Translations under genes and position numbers: made by a program
Shown here: piece by piece, positions 10,399-19,163 of the stretch
Position numbering within the stretch: position 1 is the stretch's first letter
Layout: each line of letters opens with the position of its first letter
Notes under the pieces: model-generated
Database searches by the model: none
The model's input: the letters and a program-made list of their open reading frames with translations, nothing else
Told to the model about the DNA's origin: nothing
Source of the DNA: Allosaccharopolyspora coralli
Lineage (GTDB): Bacteria > Actinomycetota > Actinomycetes > Mycobacteriales > Pseudonocardiaceae
Assembly: GCF_009664835.1 (NCBI RefSeq)
Contig: NZ_CP045929.1
Location: 3,534,001 to 3,598,000, forward strand
Direction: 5' to 3'
DNA: 64,000 bases

Positions 10399-11640
10399 GT
10401 GCTCGGCGGGCTCACGACCCGGGGCCGCTGCCTGCTGGCCGCAGGCTTCGCGGCGGGCGTGTGCGCGCTGGTGCTCGACGAGCGTGACCTGCTGCGCGTC
10501 GCCGTGTTCGTGGTCGCGCTGCCGCTGGTGTCCGCGTGGCTCGCCGGACGCACGCGGCACGGACTGGCCGCGCAGCGCGACGTCGCACCAGCGCGGATTC
10601 CGGTCGATTCCGAGGCGTCGGTGCGGGTACGGGTCACCGGTTACGGTCGGCTGCCGCTCGGCGGGATGCTCCTGGAGGACGAGGTGCCGCCGGCGCTGGG
10701 CGATCGGCCCCGGTTCGTACTCGACCGGTTCCCGGGACGGCAGGGCGTGGACCTGGAGTACACGATCCGCCCCGCGCTGCGCGGCATGCACCGGATCGGT
10801 CCGTTGTGGACCCGGATCGGCGACCCCTTCGGTATGTCGGAGTTCTCGCAGGAACTCGGCGGGCGGACCAGGGTAGTCGCCGTCCCGCACGTGGTGCCGC
10901 TCGGAGACCTCCCGCCCGGTTCGGGGCTCGGGCTCGGCGAGGACGGATCCACCCGGCTGCGCGCGGGACACGGCGACGACGACGTCATGGTGCGCGAGTA
11001 CCGCCACGGCGACGACATGCGGCGGGTGCACTGGAAGTCGACCGCGCACCGCGACGAGCTCATGGTGCGCGTCGAGGAACGGCCGTGGCACGGCGGCGTC
11101 ACGGTGCTGGTGGACCGGCGGGCTGCGGCACATCGGGGCAGCGGGCGGTCCTCGAGCCTGGAGTGGGCGATCTCGGCGACCGCGAGCATCTGCTCGCACC
11201 TGCACAAGCACGGTCAGCAGGTCCGGCTGGTGACGGCGGACGGCGCGGTGCTCGCGGGCGGCGGCGGCGATTCCGACGGCGGTCACGACGAGAACAAGGT
11301 GCTGGACGCGCTGGCCGCATTGCAGCCCGCGACGCAACGGGATCTCGCGTGCGACCTCGATCCGGGCCATGGCCGTGAGCTGATCGCCGTGCTCGGCGCC
11401 GTGAGCGCGGGTGGGGTGCACGAGCTCACCCGTTCCCGGCCGCCGGGGGTGCGCAGCCAGGCTCTGCTGCTCGATGTCGGGCAGTGGAGCGACGGTGGCG
11501 AGGACAACGACACCGCCGCGACGGCGCACCGGCTGCGCGCGGCCGGCTGGACGGTCGCCGTCGTCGAGGGCCGCACCGGCTCGATGGCGGCCGCGTGGGC
11601 CGAGTTGTGCCGTGCGGGTCGCGCGACGGGAGTGGGCTGA
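10399..11640 (+). CDS. DUF58 domain membrane-associated protein
   Basis: 413 residues. Two hydrophobic segments at the N-terminus (about 11-45), then a beta-rich region and the DUF58 core with VREYRHGDDMRRVHWKS. DUF58 proteins have a von Willebrand A-like fold and pair with MoxR ATPases. GTG start three bases after the moxR stop; the stop overlaps the ATG of the transglutaminase gene (TGATG). Function is inferred from family pairing only. Confidence 0.88.
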   Translation: MLGGLTTRGRCLLAAGFAAGVCALVLDERDLLRVAVFVVALPLVSAWLAGRTRHGLAAQRDVAPARIPVDSEASVRVRVTGYGRLPLGGMLLEDEVPPALGDRPRFVLDRFPGRQGVDLEYTIRPALRGMHRIGPLWTRIGDPFGMSEFSQELGGRTRVVAVPHVVPLGDLPPGSGLGLGEDGSTRLRAGHGDDDVMVREYRHGDDMRRVHWKSTAHRDELMVRVEERPWHGGVTVLVDRRAAAHRGSGRSSSLEWAISATASICSHLHKHGQQVRLVTADGAVLAGGGGDSDGGHDENKVLDALAALQPATQRDLACDLDPGHGRELIAVLGAVSAGGVHELTRSRPPGVRSQALLLDVGQWSDGGEDNDTAATAHRLRAAGWTVAVVEGRTGSMAAAWAELCRAGRATGVG

Positions 11641-13883
11641 TGGTCGTCAACCGGCTGGGCGGCGCCGCGGAGGGATCAGCGGCGAGGGGGTCGGCGGCAC
11701 AGAGCGTCGCCGTCGCCGCCGCGGTGCTGCTCTCGTCCACCGCGTTCAGCGCGATCTTCGCCGACGCCTCGTGGTTCCTCCCCGCACTGATCATGGTCGC
11801 CGCGATCACCGCGATCGGCGCCGTGACACGCTCCGCCGGATGGCGTTCGCCGTTGATCGCACTCACCCAGCTGGTCGCGATCGCCGTGCTCATGGTGACG
11901 CTGTTCTCCGGGCAAGCGGTACTCGGCGTCCTGCCAGGACCCGCGTCGATCGGCGAGGTACTGGGCATGCTCGGCCAAGCCGGTGAGGTGGTCCGCACCG
12001 GCGTGCCGCCGGTGCCGGCGGACCCGCCGTTGCAGGCGCTGCTGGCTCTCGGACTGGGGCTCGTCACCGTCTTCGTCGACGTGCTCGCCGTCTCGGCAGG
12101 GGCGCCTGCGGTGGCGGGGCTGGTGCTGCTCTGCCTGTACGCACTGCCCGCGTCACTGGCGGACCTGATGCTGCCGTGGTGGGCGTTCGCCGCCGGAGCC
12201 GCCGGGTTCGCGGGATTGCTCGTCGTCGGCGGCAGGCACCCCACGCCTGCCGGGAGCCCGGAATCCGGCCGCAGCACGCTGCGGCAGCACGCCGTGGCCA
12301 TCGGGGCGGCCACCACCGCGCTCGCCCTGTTCACCGGGGCCGCGTTCACCGGAGTCGGCACCGACGGGAGCCTGCCCGGCTCACGCGACTCCTCGAGCGA
12401 GGCGACGGACGGGATGGGAATCCGGCCGTTCACCTCGCTGCGCGGGCAACTCGACCGGGACCGGGTCGTGGAGCTGTTCCGGGTCACCGGGCTGCCGCAG
12501 GAGGCGTACCTGCGTGCGATGACGCTGCGCCGGTTCGATCCCGAGCGGGGCTGGGATCTCGAGGGACTCACCCAGGGGGTCGGGGCCGACGGCAGGCTGC
12601 CCGCACCGAACGGCTCACCGCTGCCCGCTGGGCGCGAGCTCGAGGTCACCATCGAGCCGCTCGGGTACCGCGACCCGTGGTTGCCCATTTACGGGGTTCC
12701 GCTGGACGTCTCCGGGATGGGTGAGGACTGGCGGTACGACCCGGCGGCCGGGATCATCTTCACCCAGCAACGACAGCCGAGCAGGCCGTACACCGAACGG
12801 TTCCTGCTGCCCGATCCGCCCGCCACGCAACTGCGGTCGAACCAGCCGGCGCCCGAGGTCGACCCCGCCTATCTCGACACCAGCGGTATCACCCCCGACG
12901 TCGCGGACCTGGCACGGCGGATCACGACGGACGAGGCGACCGAGTTCGACAAGGCGGTGGCGTTGAACCGCTTGTTCACCGACCCCGCCAACGGTTTCCG
13001 GTACGAGCTCGAGACCGCGCCGCCGACCTCGGCCGACGGCGTCGCGGACTTCCTGTTCCGCGGCAAGCGCGGATACTGCGAACAGTTCGCGTCCGCGATG
13101 GCGGTGCTGCTGCGCGCGGTCGGGATCCCCTCCCGCGTCGCGGTCGGTTTCACCGCGGGCACCGACCAGGGTGAGACCCGCACGATCACCACCGACGACG
13201 CGCACGCGTGGGTCGAGGCCCACTTGCCGGGCGTCGGCTGGACCACCTTCGACCCCACGCCGCTCGACGACGGGCGCACGGCACTGCCGAACTACCTCGA
13301 CCGGGAACTCAACCCGACGGTCGAACCGCAGCCGATGCCGGGCGAGACCGTGCCCCCGGGTGAGCAACCACCCGGCCAAGCGCAGGAGAACCCCCGGGAC
13401 GAGTCCGGGGTGCCGCCGCCCGGCCCTGGCGCCTCGGGCGGTTCCGGATGGTGGCCTGCGCTGGCGGCCCTGGTTCTGGCCCTGGCCACGCTCGGTGCAC
13501 CGCTCGGTTTCCGCGAACTCCGGCGCAGGCGACGGGTGCGGGCCTCGGCGGAGGGATCGGCGTCCGCCGCGTGGAGCGAGGTGCTCGATCAGTCGTGGGA
13601 CCGCGGGACGACGTCCTCGGCCACGGAGACCGCTCGCGCCGTGGCGGGCAGGCTCATCCACGACCACGAACTCGACAGCGACGGTGCTCACGCACTGCGT
13701 GGGCTGGTGACCGCGGTGGAACAGCACTGGTACGGGCACCCGGAGGCGGCCCGCCGGAACGACAGCGACCTCGGTGACCTGCTCGGGAAGGTGCTGGCGA
13801 GTTTCGAGCGCAACGATCCGTTGTCCTGGCGCGAGCGGCTGCTGCCCCGCTCGGTGCTGCGCCCGAGCGGCACCACGGGCTGA
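11640..13883 (+). CDS. Transglutaminase-like membrane protein (TgpA/DUF3488 type)
   Basis: 747 residues. A block of six or so N-terminal membrane helices (about 20-235), an extracytoplasmic transglutaminase-like domain with the Cys in KRGYCEQFASAMAVL, His in DDAHAWVEAHL and Asp in WTTFDPTP, a Pro-rich linker, a C-terminal membrane helix (GWWPALAALVLALA) and a cytoplasmic DUF4129-like tail. The Cys-His-Asp triad is complete, so peptidase or transamidase activity is plausible. Last gene of the moxR operon. Confidence 0.9.
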   Translation: MVVNRLGGAAEGSAARGSAAQSVAVAAAVLLSSTAFSAIFADASWFLPALIMVAAITAIGAVTRSAGWRSPLIALTQLVAIAVLMVTLFSGQAVLGVLPGPASIGEVLGMLGQAGEVVRTGVPPVPADPPLQALLALGLGLVTVFVDVLAVSAGAPAVAGLVLLCLYALPASLADLMLPWWAFAAGAAGFAGLLVVGGRHPTPAGSPESGRSTLRQHAVAIGAATTALALFTGAAFTGVGTDGSLPGSRDSSSEATDGMGIRPFTSLRGQLDRDRVVELFRVTGLPQEAYLRAMTLRRFDPERGWDLEGLTQGVGADGRLPAPNGSPLPAGRELEVTIEPLGYRDPWLPIYGVPLDVSGMGEDWRYDPAAGIIFTQQRQPSRPYTERFLLPDPPATQLRSNQPAPEVDPAYLDTSGITPDVADLARRITTDEATEFDKAVALNRLFTDPANGFRYELETAPPTSADGVADFLFRGKRGYCEQFASAMAVLLRAVGIPSRVAVGFTAGTDQGETRTITTDDAHAWVEAHLPGVGWTTFDPTPLDDGRTALPNYLDRELNPTVEPQPMPGETVPPGEQPPGQAQENPRDESGVPPPGPGASGGSGWWPALAALVLALATLGAPLGFRELRRRRRVRASAEGSASAAWSEVLDQSWDRGTTSSATETARAVAGRLIHDHELDSDGAHALRGLVTAVEQHWYGHPEAARRNDSDLGDLLGKVLASFERNDPLSWRERLLPRSVLRPSGTTG

Positions 13884-13968
13884 CCGGCCCCGGCAACGCC
13901 CGGACCCGGCAGCTCAGGAATCGGGGGTCCCACGACCCGAAAGGCCCGCACCCGGTCTACCGACGCAG

Positions 13969-14006
13969 ACGACCGCCGTACGGTGCGGCACCCGTACGGC
14001 GGTCGT
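13969..14006. terminator. Bidirectional hairpin between convergent genes
   Basis: A perfect 15-bp inverted repeat (13969-13983 with 13992-14006; left arm ACGACCGCCGTACGG) with an 8-base loop. It lies between the plus-strand transglutaminase gene and the minus-strand DUF3040 gene. No T-run follows on either side, as is usual for actinobacterial terminators. Confidence 0.7.
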
Positions 14007-14022
14007 GGTCACGATTCGGTGG

Positions 14023-14454
14023 CTATTGGTCGAAACGCTTTCGGAAGCGCTCTTCCATACGTTGCGCGAACGAACTCTTGCCGCCCTCGTCCGAGCTGCG
14101 TTGTCGGCCCGTAGCCCCGCCCTCGGACGGTGTCGTCCCGCCTTCGGGCTGTTCCTCGTCGGATTCCTGTCCACCGGAACGCAGAGCGGACAGAACGATC
14201 ACTGCTCCGCCGAACATCACGAGAAAGCCGACCACGCTCACCACGGGGATATCGGCAGGCTTCACCGGTATCACCACGCCGACCACCAGCAGGATCAACC
14301 CCAGCACGAACACGGCGATGCCCTGCAGGCGTCGCCGCCGCGACGGGCGGTGCAGCCGCCCTCCGCGCACGGTGGAGGCGAACTTCGGATCCTCGGCGTA
14401 GAGCCCTCGCTCAATCTGGTCGAGCAGTCGCTGCTCGTGCTCGGAGAGTGGCAT
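14023..14454 (-). CDS. DUF3040 membrane protein
   Basis: 143 residues starting MPLSEHEQRLLDQIERGLYA, the hallmark of the actinobacterial DUF3040 family. Two membrane helices occupy about residues 43-90; the C-terminal 50 residues are charged and probably disordered (EEQPEGGTTPSEGG). The ATG has a strong GGAGGAG site. Function unknown; the family is small, membrane-bound and widespread in actinobacteria. Confidence 0.88.
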   Translation of the reverse strand: MPLSEHEQRLLDQIERGLYAEDPKFASTVRGGRLHRPSRRRRLQGIAVFVLGLILLVVGVVIPVKPADIPVVSVVGFLVMFGGAVIVLSALRSGGQESDEEQPEGGTTPSEGGATGRQRSSDEGGKSSFAQRMEERFRKRFDQ

Positions 14455-14657
14455 GGCTCCTCCTCCGGCACAGTACTTACAGTGGCGCCGGAAACCTGGG
14501 CTCGGGTGTCGGCGAGCCCGGGCGGTACGGACCCGGCGAACGCTGGGGGGCGTCACTGTCGAGGATACGGTCCCGAGGACGAGACGACTACCCGGTCCCG
14601 GTACGAGCTTCGTCGCTTCCCACGACCGGGCGCCCTGGACAGCCGCTCCGGTCGCGT

Positions 14658-15392
14658 TCAGCCGCCTGGGAGACGCCCGACCGCGTGCAATCGGGTGGCG
14701 ATGTCCCGCAGCGGCGGGGTCGCGGCTGCGCTGAGTTCGAGCTCGCCGAGCGCGTCGGCGGCGCCGGAGCCGGACTCCAGTACCGAACCGGGCACCAAGT
14801 CCCTGAGTACCCCGTGGCCCTGCACGATCTCGACGGCCAACCCGCCGTCCCGCAACGCGGACTCCACACTCGAGACGTCGAAACGGCGTTGCAACGTGTC
14901 GGCCGTGCCGTCGAGCCGACCGTCGGGTTCGCGGTACAGGCGAAGCGCCTCGTTCATCCGACCGGCCATGGCGCGCCCCACGATGGCTCCGAAACGGTTG
15001 GCGACCAGCACCGACACCGCCCCACCGGGGGCCGTGGCCGCGACCAGCGCGGCCACTGACGCGGCCACGTCGTCGACGAACTCCAGGAGCCCGTGTCCGA
15101 GCACCAGGTCCGCCCCACCGGACGGACGCAGCGCACCGAGCGCGTCGGTGTCGCCCTGCAGGGCGGAGACCCGATCCGCGACACCCGCGTCCGCAGCACG
15201 GCGCTCGAGCGTGGCCAAGGCGTTCGGGCTCGGATCGACGACGGTCACCGAGCATCCGGCCAACGCCAGAGGCACCGCCCACACCCCGCTGCCGCCACCG
15301 ACGTCGAGCACCTCGGGCGCCCGACCGTCCCGGCGGTCGCGCGCGGCGGCCACTTCTGCTTCCAGCACGCGGTGCACGGCCTCCGATCGCAT
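14658..15392 (-). CDS. Class I SAM-dependent methyltransferase
   Basis: 244 residues. The SAM-binding motif VLDVGGGSGVWAVPLA is near residues 28-43, followed by VTVVDPSP and DLVLGHGLLEFVDD. The C-terminal half (LRLYREPDG, DTLQRRFDV) resembles bacterial small-molecule methyltransferases, but the substrate cannot be told. Stand-alone gene, divergent from the parA-like gene across a repeat-rich 330-bp gap. Confidence 0.85.
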   Translation of the reverse strand: MRSEAVHRVLEAEVAAARDRRDGRAPEVLDVGGGSGVWAVPLALAGCSVTVVDPSPNALATLERRAADAGVADRVSALQGDTDALGALRPSGGADLVLGHGLLEFVDDVAASVAALVAATAPGGAVSVLVANRFGAIVGRAMAGRMNEALRLYREPDGRLDGTADTLQRRFDVSSVESALRDGGLAVEIVQGHGVLRDLVPGSVLESGSGAADALGELELSAAATPPLRDIATRLHAVGRLPGG

Positions 15393-15525
15393 GCGGGCAG
15401 CTTAGAGGGCTCCGCCGGTCCGACGCGTTCTCGGGGCCCGGCGCGTTCCAGGACGGTGAGTTCCCGACGGCGACACGGCACCGACCCCGCGCGCGAACCG
15501 TCCGGCGGCAGAGAACCGCAAGCCC

Positions 15526-15645
15526 CGCACGAGGCGAACGTGCCGCTCGCCCCTCCACACGAGGCGAACGTGCCACTCGCCCCCTCCACACGAGGCGAAC
15601 GTGCCACTCGCCCCGCCACACGAGGCGAACGTGCCGCTCGCGCCT
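15526..15645. repeat. Four-copy array of a ~30-bp palindromic repeat
   Basis: Four copies of a unit containing CACGAGGCGAACGTGCC begin near 15529, 15559, 15589 and 15619, spaced 30, 31 and 30 bp. Each copy carries a small inverted repeat (GGCGA with TCGCC around ACGTGCCAC). The unit is related to the array at 27456 (GGCGAACGGCACCTTCGCC). It lies in the 330-bp divergent gap 15393-15724, where nothing else was recognised. Units are adjacent with no unique spacers, so it is not a CRISPR array. Confidence 0.8.
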
Positions 15646-15724
15646 GGAGCGACCATCGCCTGCGTGACGTCCCCGATGCGCCACGACTCTCGGTTCCGGC
15701 GATGTTGTTCCGTAGGCTACGGGC

Positions 15725-16567
15725 GTGCAAACCGTGGCAGTGCTGAGCCTCAAGGGCGGCGTCGGCAAGACGACCGTGGTCCTCGGACTCGCGTCCGCCG
15801 CGATGCGTCGCGGTGTCCGGACGCTCGTGGTGGACCTGGACCCGCAGTGCAACGCCACCGCGGCACTCGAACCCGGGGACACCAGCCGCGGGCTCAGTGA
15901 CGTGCTCGCCGACCCGACATCCGATCGGCTCCGTGACGCCGTGGCGCCGAGTGCGTGGGGCGACGGCGTCGACGTACTCGTCGGTTCCGAGGACTCCGAG
16001 GTCCACAACGGACGCGTCAACGGTTCGGACCCGTTGAACGGACTCACCGAGGCACTGTCCGCTCTGGACACACTGATCACGGACGGTGACCTGCCGTACC
16101 AGCTGGTGCTCCTGGACTGCCCGCCGTCGCTGGGTCGCCTCACCCGCTCCGCACTGGTCGCCGCCGACCGCGCCTTGCTCGTCACCGAACCGACGATCTT
16201 CGCCGTCTCCGGTGTGCAGCGCGCGTTCGAAGCCGTACAGGCCGAGCGCACCGAGAACAACCCCCGACTGCAACCGCTCGGCGTCGTCGTCAACCGCATC
16301 CGGCCGCGGTCGCACGAGCACCAGTTCCGCATCGACGAACTGCGGGAGATCTTCGGGCCACTGGTGATGCCGGTCGCGTTGCCGGACCGTCTCGCCGTCC
16401 AGCAAGCACAGGGCGCCTGCGTACCGATCCACCAGTGGGGCACGCCGGGAGCACGCGAAGTCGCGCTGGGATTCAATCTGCTGCTCGCCAGGGCACTGCG
16501 AGCCGGTAGGAGCCGTCCGTCGGCCGACGACGATGCCGACGAGGACGAGGAACTGGAACACGGCTGA
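15725..16567 (+). CDS. ParA/MinD-type ATPase
   Basis: 280 residues, GTG start. The deviant Walker A LKGGVGKTT occurs at residues 9-17, with VVDLDPQCNATAAL and LLDCPPSLGRLTRSAL downstream. No ParB or centromere-like partner lies nearby, so it is an orphan member, not the chromosomal ParA (which normally sits by the origin). The tail is acidic (DDDADEDEELEHG). It is followed 9 bp later by a Nei2-type glycosylase and is probably co-transcribed with it. Confidence 0.85.
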   Translation: MQTVAVLSLKGGVGKTTVVLGLASAAMRRGVRTLVVDLDPQCNATAALEPGDTSRGLSDVLADPTSDRLRDAVAPSAWGDGVDVLVGSEDSEVHNGRVNGSDPLNGLTEALSALDTLITDGDLPYQLVLLDCPPSLGRLTRSALVAADRALLVTEPTIFAVSGVQRAFEAVQAERTENNPRLQPLGVVVNRIRPRSHEHQFRIDELREIFGPLVMPVALPDRLAVQQAQGACVPIHQWGTPGAREVALGFNLLLARALRAGRSRPSADDDADEDEELEHG

Positions 16568-16576
16568 GGAGGCTCG

Positions 16577-17365
16577 GTGCCCGAGGGCGACACGGTGTTT
16601 CTCACCTGCCACCGGCTGCACGAGGCACTCGCCGGTGAGCCGCTGGTGCGCGGCGAACTCCGCCATCCCCGCTGGGCGACGACGTCGCTGGCCGGTCGCA
16701 CCGTCACCGAAGTCTCCCCCGTGGGCAAGCACCTGCTCACCCGATTCGACGACGACACCACGCTGCACAGCCACCTGCGGATGGACGGTGCGTGGCACCT
16801 GTACCGGCCGGACTCGCGCTGGAAACGCCCAGCCCACCAGGCTCGGGCGGTCCTCGGGACCGCTGCGCGCGTCGCGGTCGGCTTCGCGCTGCACGACCTC
16901 GAGATCGTGCCCACGAGCCAGGAATCACGGCTGATCGGCCACCTGGGCCCCGATCTGCTCGATCCCTCGTGGAACGACGACCTGCACCGGGAAGCGCGGC
17001 GCAGGCTCAGCGAGGACCCGCAGCGCGCGATCGGCGACGCGCTGCTGGACCAGCGGATCCTCGCCGGGGTCGGCAACCTCTACCGGACCGAGGTGTGCTT
17101 CCTGCTGCGGCGCTCGCCGTGGACGCCGGTCGCCGAGATCGACGCCGACAGAGCCGTGACGCTCGCCGGGGATCTGCTGCGGCGCAACGCCTGGCACCCC
17201 GAGCAGTCGACGACCACGATGCCGGGCGTGGCTCACTGGGTGTACGGGCGGCGGATTTGCGCGCGCTGCGGGGGACGCGTGCGACGCGACAGCCAAGGAC
17301 CACGCCACGGCACGCCGACCGAGTACGACCGCGTCACCTACTTCTGCCCGCGCTGCCAGCCCTGA
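16577..17365 (+). CDS. nei2: Fpg/Nei-family DNA glycosylase (Nei2-like)
   Basis: Base-excision repair glycosylase/AP lyase for oxidised bases. 262 residues; after the initiator Met come Pro and Glu (MPEGDTVF), the catalytic pair of the Nei branch. The helix-two-turn-helix region (ILAGVGNLYRTEVCF) and a C-terminal zinc finger (CARCGG and CPRCQ) are present. GTG start. The stop codon TGA lies inside the left terminal repeat of a MITE-like element starting at 17362. Confidence 0.92.
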   Translation: MPEGDTVFLTCHRLHEALAGEPLVRGELRHPRWATTSLAGRTVTEVSPVGKHLLTRFDDDTTLHSHLRMDGAWHLYRPDSRWKRPAHQARAVLGTAARVAVGFALHDLEIVPTSQESRLIGHLGPDLLDPSWNDDLHREARRRLSEDPQRAIGDALLDQRILAGVGNLYRTEVCFLLRRSPWTPVAEIDADRAVTLAGDLLRRNAWHPEQSTTTMPGVAHWVYGRRICARCGGRVRRDSQGPRHGTPTEYDRVTYFCPRCQP

Positions 17366-17515
17366 GGGCATCTGGGACTTGGGTGGTCCAGTACCGCCGC
17401 TTCAGTTCGCGCCTCGCTGCGTTGCGGTCCTCTTGAGTACCAGGGCGCCGGAGCTTCTCACCCTGCTCAGGCTGAGCACCTGAGATGGCACAACTGCCAG
17501 TTCACCAACGCCTGT
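17362..17515. mobile_element. Diverged MITE-like element between convergent genes
   Basis: The left end CTGAGGGCATCTGGGACTTG and the interior (GGTCCAGTACCGCCGCTTCA, CCTCTTGAGTACCAGG) match the element at 57751 in the same orientation. The right end CCAGTTCACCAACGC matches CCAGTTCCCCAATGC there. About 150 bp with no coding capacity. Its ends overlap the 3' ends of both flanking genes and supply their stop codons. The right boundary is approximate. Confidence 0.6.
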
Positions 17516-18767
17516 TGCGACGGCCGGCCCGCACGAGTCGCCGCACCACCGGGTAGCCGAACACGATCCCCGCCGACCCCCAGACCAGGCCCACGATCTC
17601 CACGTCCCCGAGCACCAGGGTGACATTGCCTGCCGAGGCCACCAACGCCGTCCCGAGCGTGATCACGTTCGCCGGATCGGTGAACTCGACCCGGGACTCG
17701 GTCCAGATTCGCGCACCCGTGATCGCGACCTTCGCAAGGAGCACCACGCCCGCTCCGCCCAGGACAGCGGGCGGGATCGTGCCGAACAACGCGACCGTCT
17801 TCGGCGAGAACGAGGCGGCCACCGCCGCACCCCCGGCGACCGTGCACGCCACGGTGGAATGCACCCGCGTGGCCGCCACCACGCCCACGTTGGACACCGA
17901 GGTCGCCATCGCCGGAGCACCGGAACAGCCCGCCACCGTCGTGGCCAGGCCACCTCCGATCAGCGCGTCTCCGATGTGACCGTCCAGGTTCCTGCCCGTG
18001 GCCGCCTCCAGCGACTTGATCGAGCCGACCTGGATCGCGACCAGCAGGATGGCGGCGGGCAACACGACGGGTACCACCGACAGATGCACCTGGGGCAGGA
18101 CCGTCTCCGGCACCCCGAACCACGAGGACTCCCGCAGCCGGGTGAGCGCGGTCGGATCCACCCGGTCGGCAACGAAGACGCCCGCCCAGCCGGCCAGCAC
18201 CCCGAGCAGTACCGAGACCCACGTGAGGCCGCCGCCTAGCAACGAGGCCACCAGCACGACCGCAGCGCACCCCAGCCCGGGAACCGGATGGTCGACCACT
18301 GCCGTGACGACGTGCGGGGCGACGGTCGTCACCAGCATGAGCACGATCGCGCCGGTCACCACCGGGGGCAGCGCCGCCTCCAGCATGCGGACGCCGAGCG
18401 CCTTCACAGCCACACCCACGGTCACCACCAGCAGGCCGACCACGACAACTCCGCCGAGGAGCATCGACGGAGTCGCACCGTCGTCGCGCGCGGCGACCAA
18501 CGGCGCCACGAGCAGTGACGAGGCTCCCAGGACGCCGGGCACCCGGTTCTTCGTGACCAGCCCGAACACCAGGGTTCCGGCACCGGACACGAGCAACGTC
18601 GTCGTAGGCGGGAACCCGGCGAGCAACGAGACGGCGACGCTCGCGCCGATCATCACCACGAAATGCTGCGCACCGAACGCCGCCGTCCACACCCAGCCAG
18701 GACGCTCGTCGCATCGGACCACGATGTCGTCACCCGGAAGGCGACGATCACCGCGCACGGTCCACAT
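17502..18767 (-). CDS. NCS2-type nucleobase (uracil/xanthine) permease
   Basis: 421 residues with about 12-14 hydrophobic segments. Family features: WTAAFGAQHFVVMIGASV at the first helix, GGGLATTVAGCSGAPAMAT (compare the NCS2 GxxxTTxxxN region) and a typical NCS2 ending helix. Predicted to be a proton-coupled symporter; the substrate (uracil, xanthine or uric acid) cannot be decided. The C-terminal residues RRNRRW and the stop come from the edge of the adjacent MITE-like element. Possible operator at 18808. Confidence 0.87.
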   Translation of the reverse strand: MWTVRGDRRLPGDDIVVRCDERPGWVWTAAFGAQHFVVMIGASVAVSLLAGFPPTTTLLVSGAGTLVFGLVTKNRVPGVLGASSLLVAPLVAARDDGATPSMLLGGVVVVGLLVVTVGVAVKALGVRMLEAALPPVVTGAIVLMLVTTVAPHVVTAVVDHPVPGLGCAAVVLVASLLGGGLTWVSVLLGVLAGWAGVFVADRVDPTALTRLRESSWFGVPETVLPQVHLSVVPVVLPAAILLVAIQVGSIKSLEAATGRNLDGHIGDALIGGGLATTVAGCSGAPAMATSVSNVGVVAATRVHSTVACTVAGGAAVAASFSPKTVALFGTIPPAVLGGAGVVLLAKVAITGARIWTESRVEFTDPANVITLGTALVASAGNVTLVLGDVEIVGLVWGSAGIVFGYPVVRRLVRAGRRNRRW

Positions 18768-18807
18768 GCAACAGGCCTCACTTCCGGGCGCGCCGAACCA
18801 AGGTCAT

Positions 18808-18822
18808 GATCGTGTCACGATC
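18808..18822. promoter_or_regulatory. 15-bp palindrome upstream of the permease gene
   Basis: GATCGTGTCACGATC is a perfect 7-1-7 inverted repeat 41 bp upstream of the permease start codon. Size, symmetry and location suit an operator for a dimeric repressor. The regulator is unknown. Confidence 0.5.
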
Positions 18823-19163
18823 CGGCCGCACATCAAGAAATCCGGTAACGCTCTCACACGATCAGTCCAGCACCCCCTGGCGCAAGGTTCCCGCGCACGG
18901 CGAGCGCAGCGTCACAGCCGACGCGCGCCACTCCGAGGTCGCGCGGATCGAGGATCGCATTCAGGCACCTTGCGCCGACGGGGTTCCCGCCGGTCTACGC
19001 AGACCTGAGGGTTCTCACCTCGGTGGTGGGAACAGTGTCGACGTGACGCAGGTGGCTACTTGGTGCGCCACAAGCTCAGCTCTCGCCGCCGGACCAACTC
19101 GAGCGAGCAGGAAAGAGGCTCGGGCCCACGAACGAAATCGACGAGTGCCGCACCCGGACGACG
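18823..19163. other. Gene-free region with a degraded intergenic repeat
   Basis: 341 bp with no convincing coding frame. Around 18970-19035 the pattern TGCGCCGACGGGGTTCCCGCC followed by GGTTCTCACCTCG resembles the repeat at 46455-46520. The rest is ordinary GC-rich intergenic sequence. Confidence 0.4.

Noticed and set aside
9757-11529. 590-codon minus-strand open frame opposite moxR/DUF58
   Set aside because: Composition is Arg/His/Gly-rich with no motif, while the plus strand encodes clear MoxR and DUF58 proteins.
15526-15645. CRISPR array hypothesis for the ~30-bp repeats
   Set aside because: Copies are adjacent with no unique spacers, and no cas genes are in the window.
14023-17076. 1017-codon minus-strand frame running through DUF3040, the methyltransferase region, parA and nei2
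   Set aside because: Only the last 143 codons (DUF3040) look like a protein; the rest is antisense to clear plus-strand genes or out of frame with the methyltransferase.
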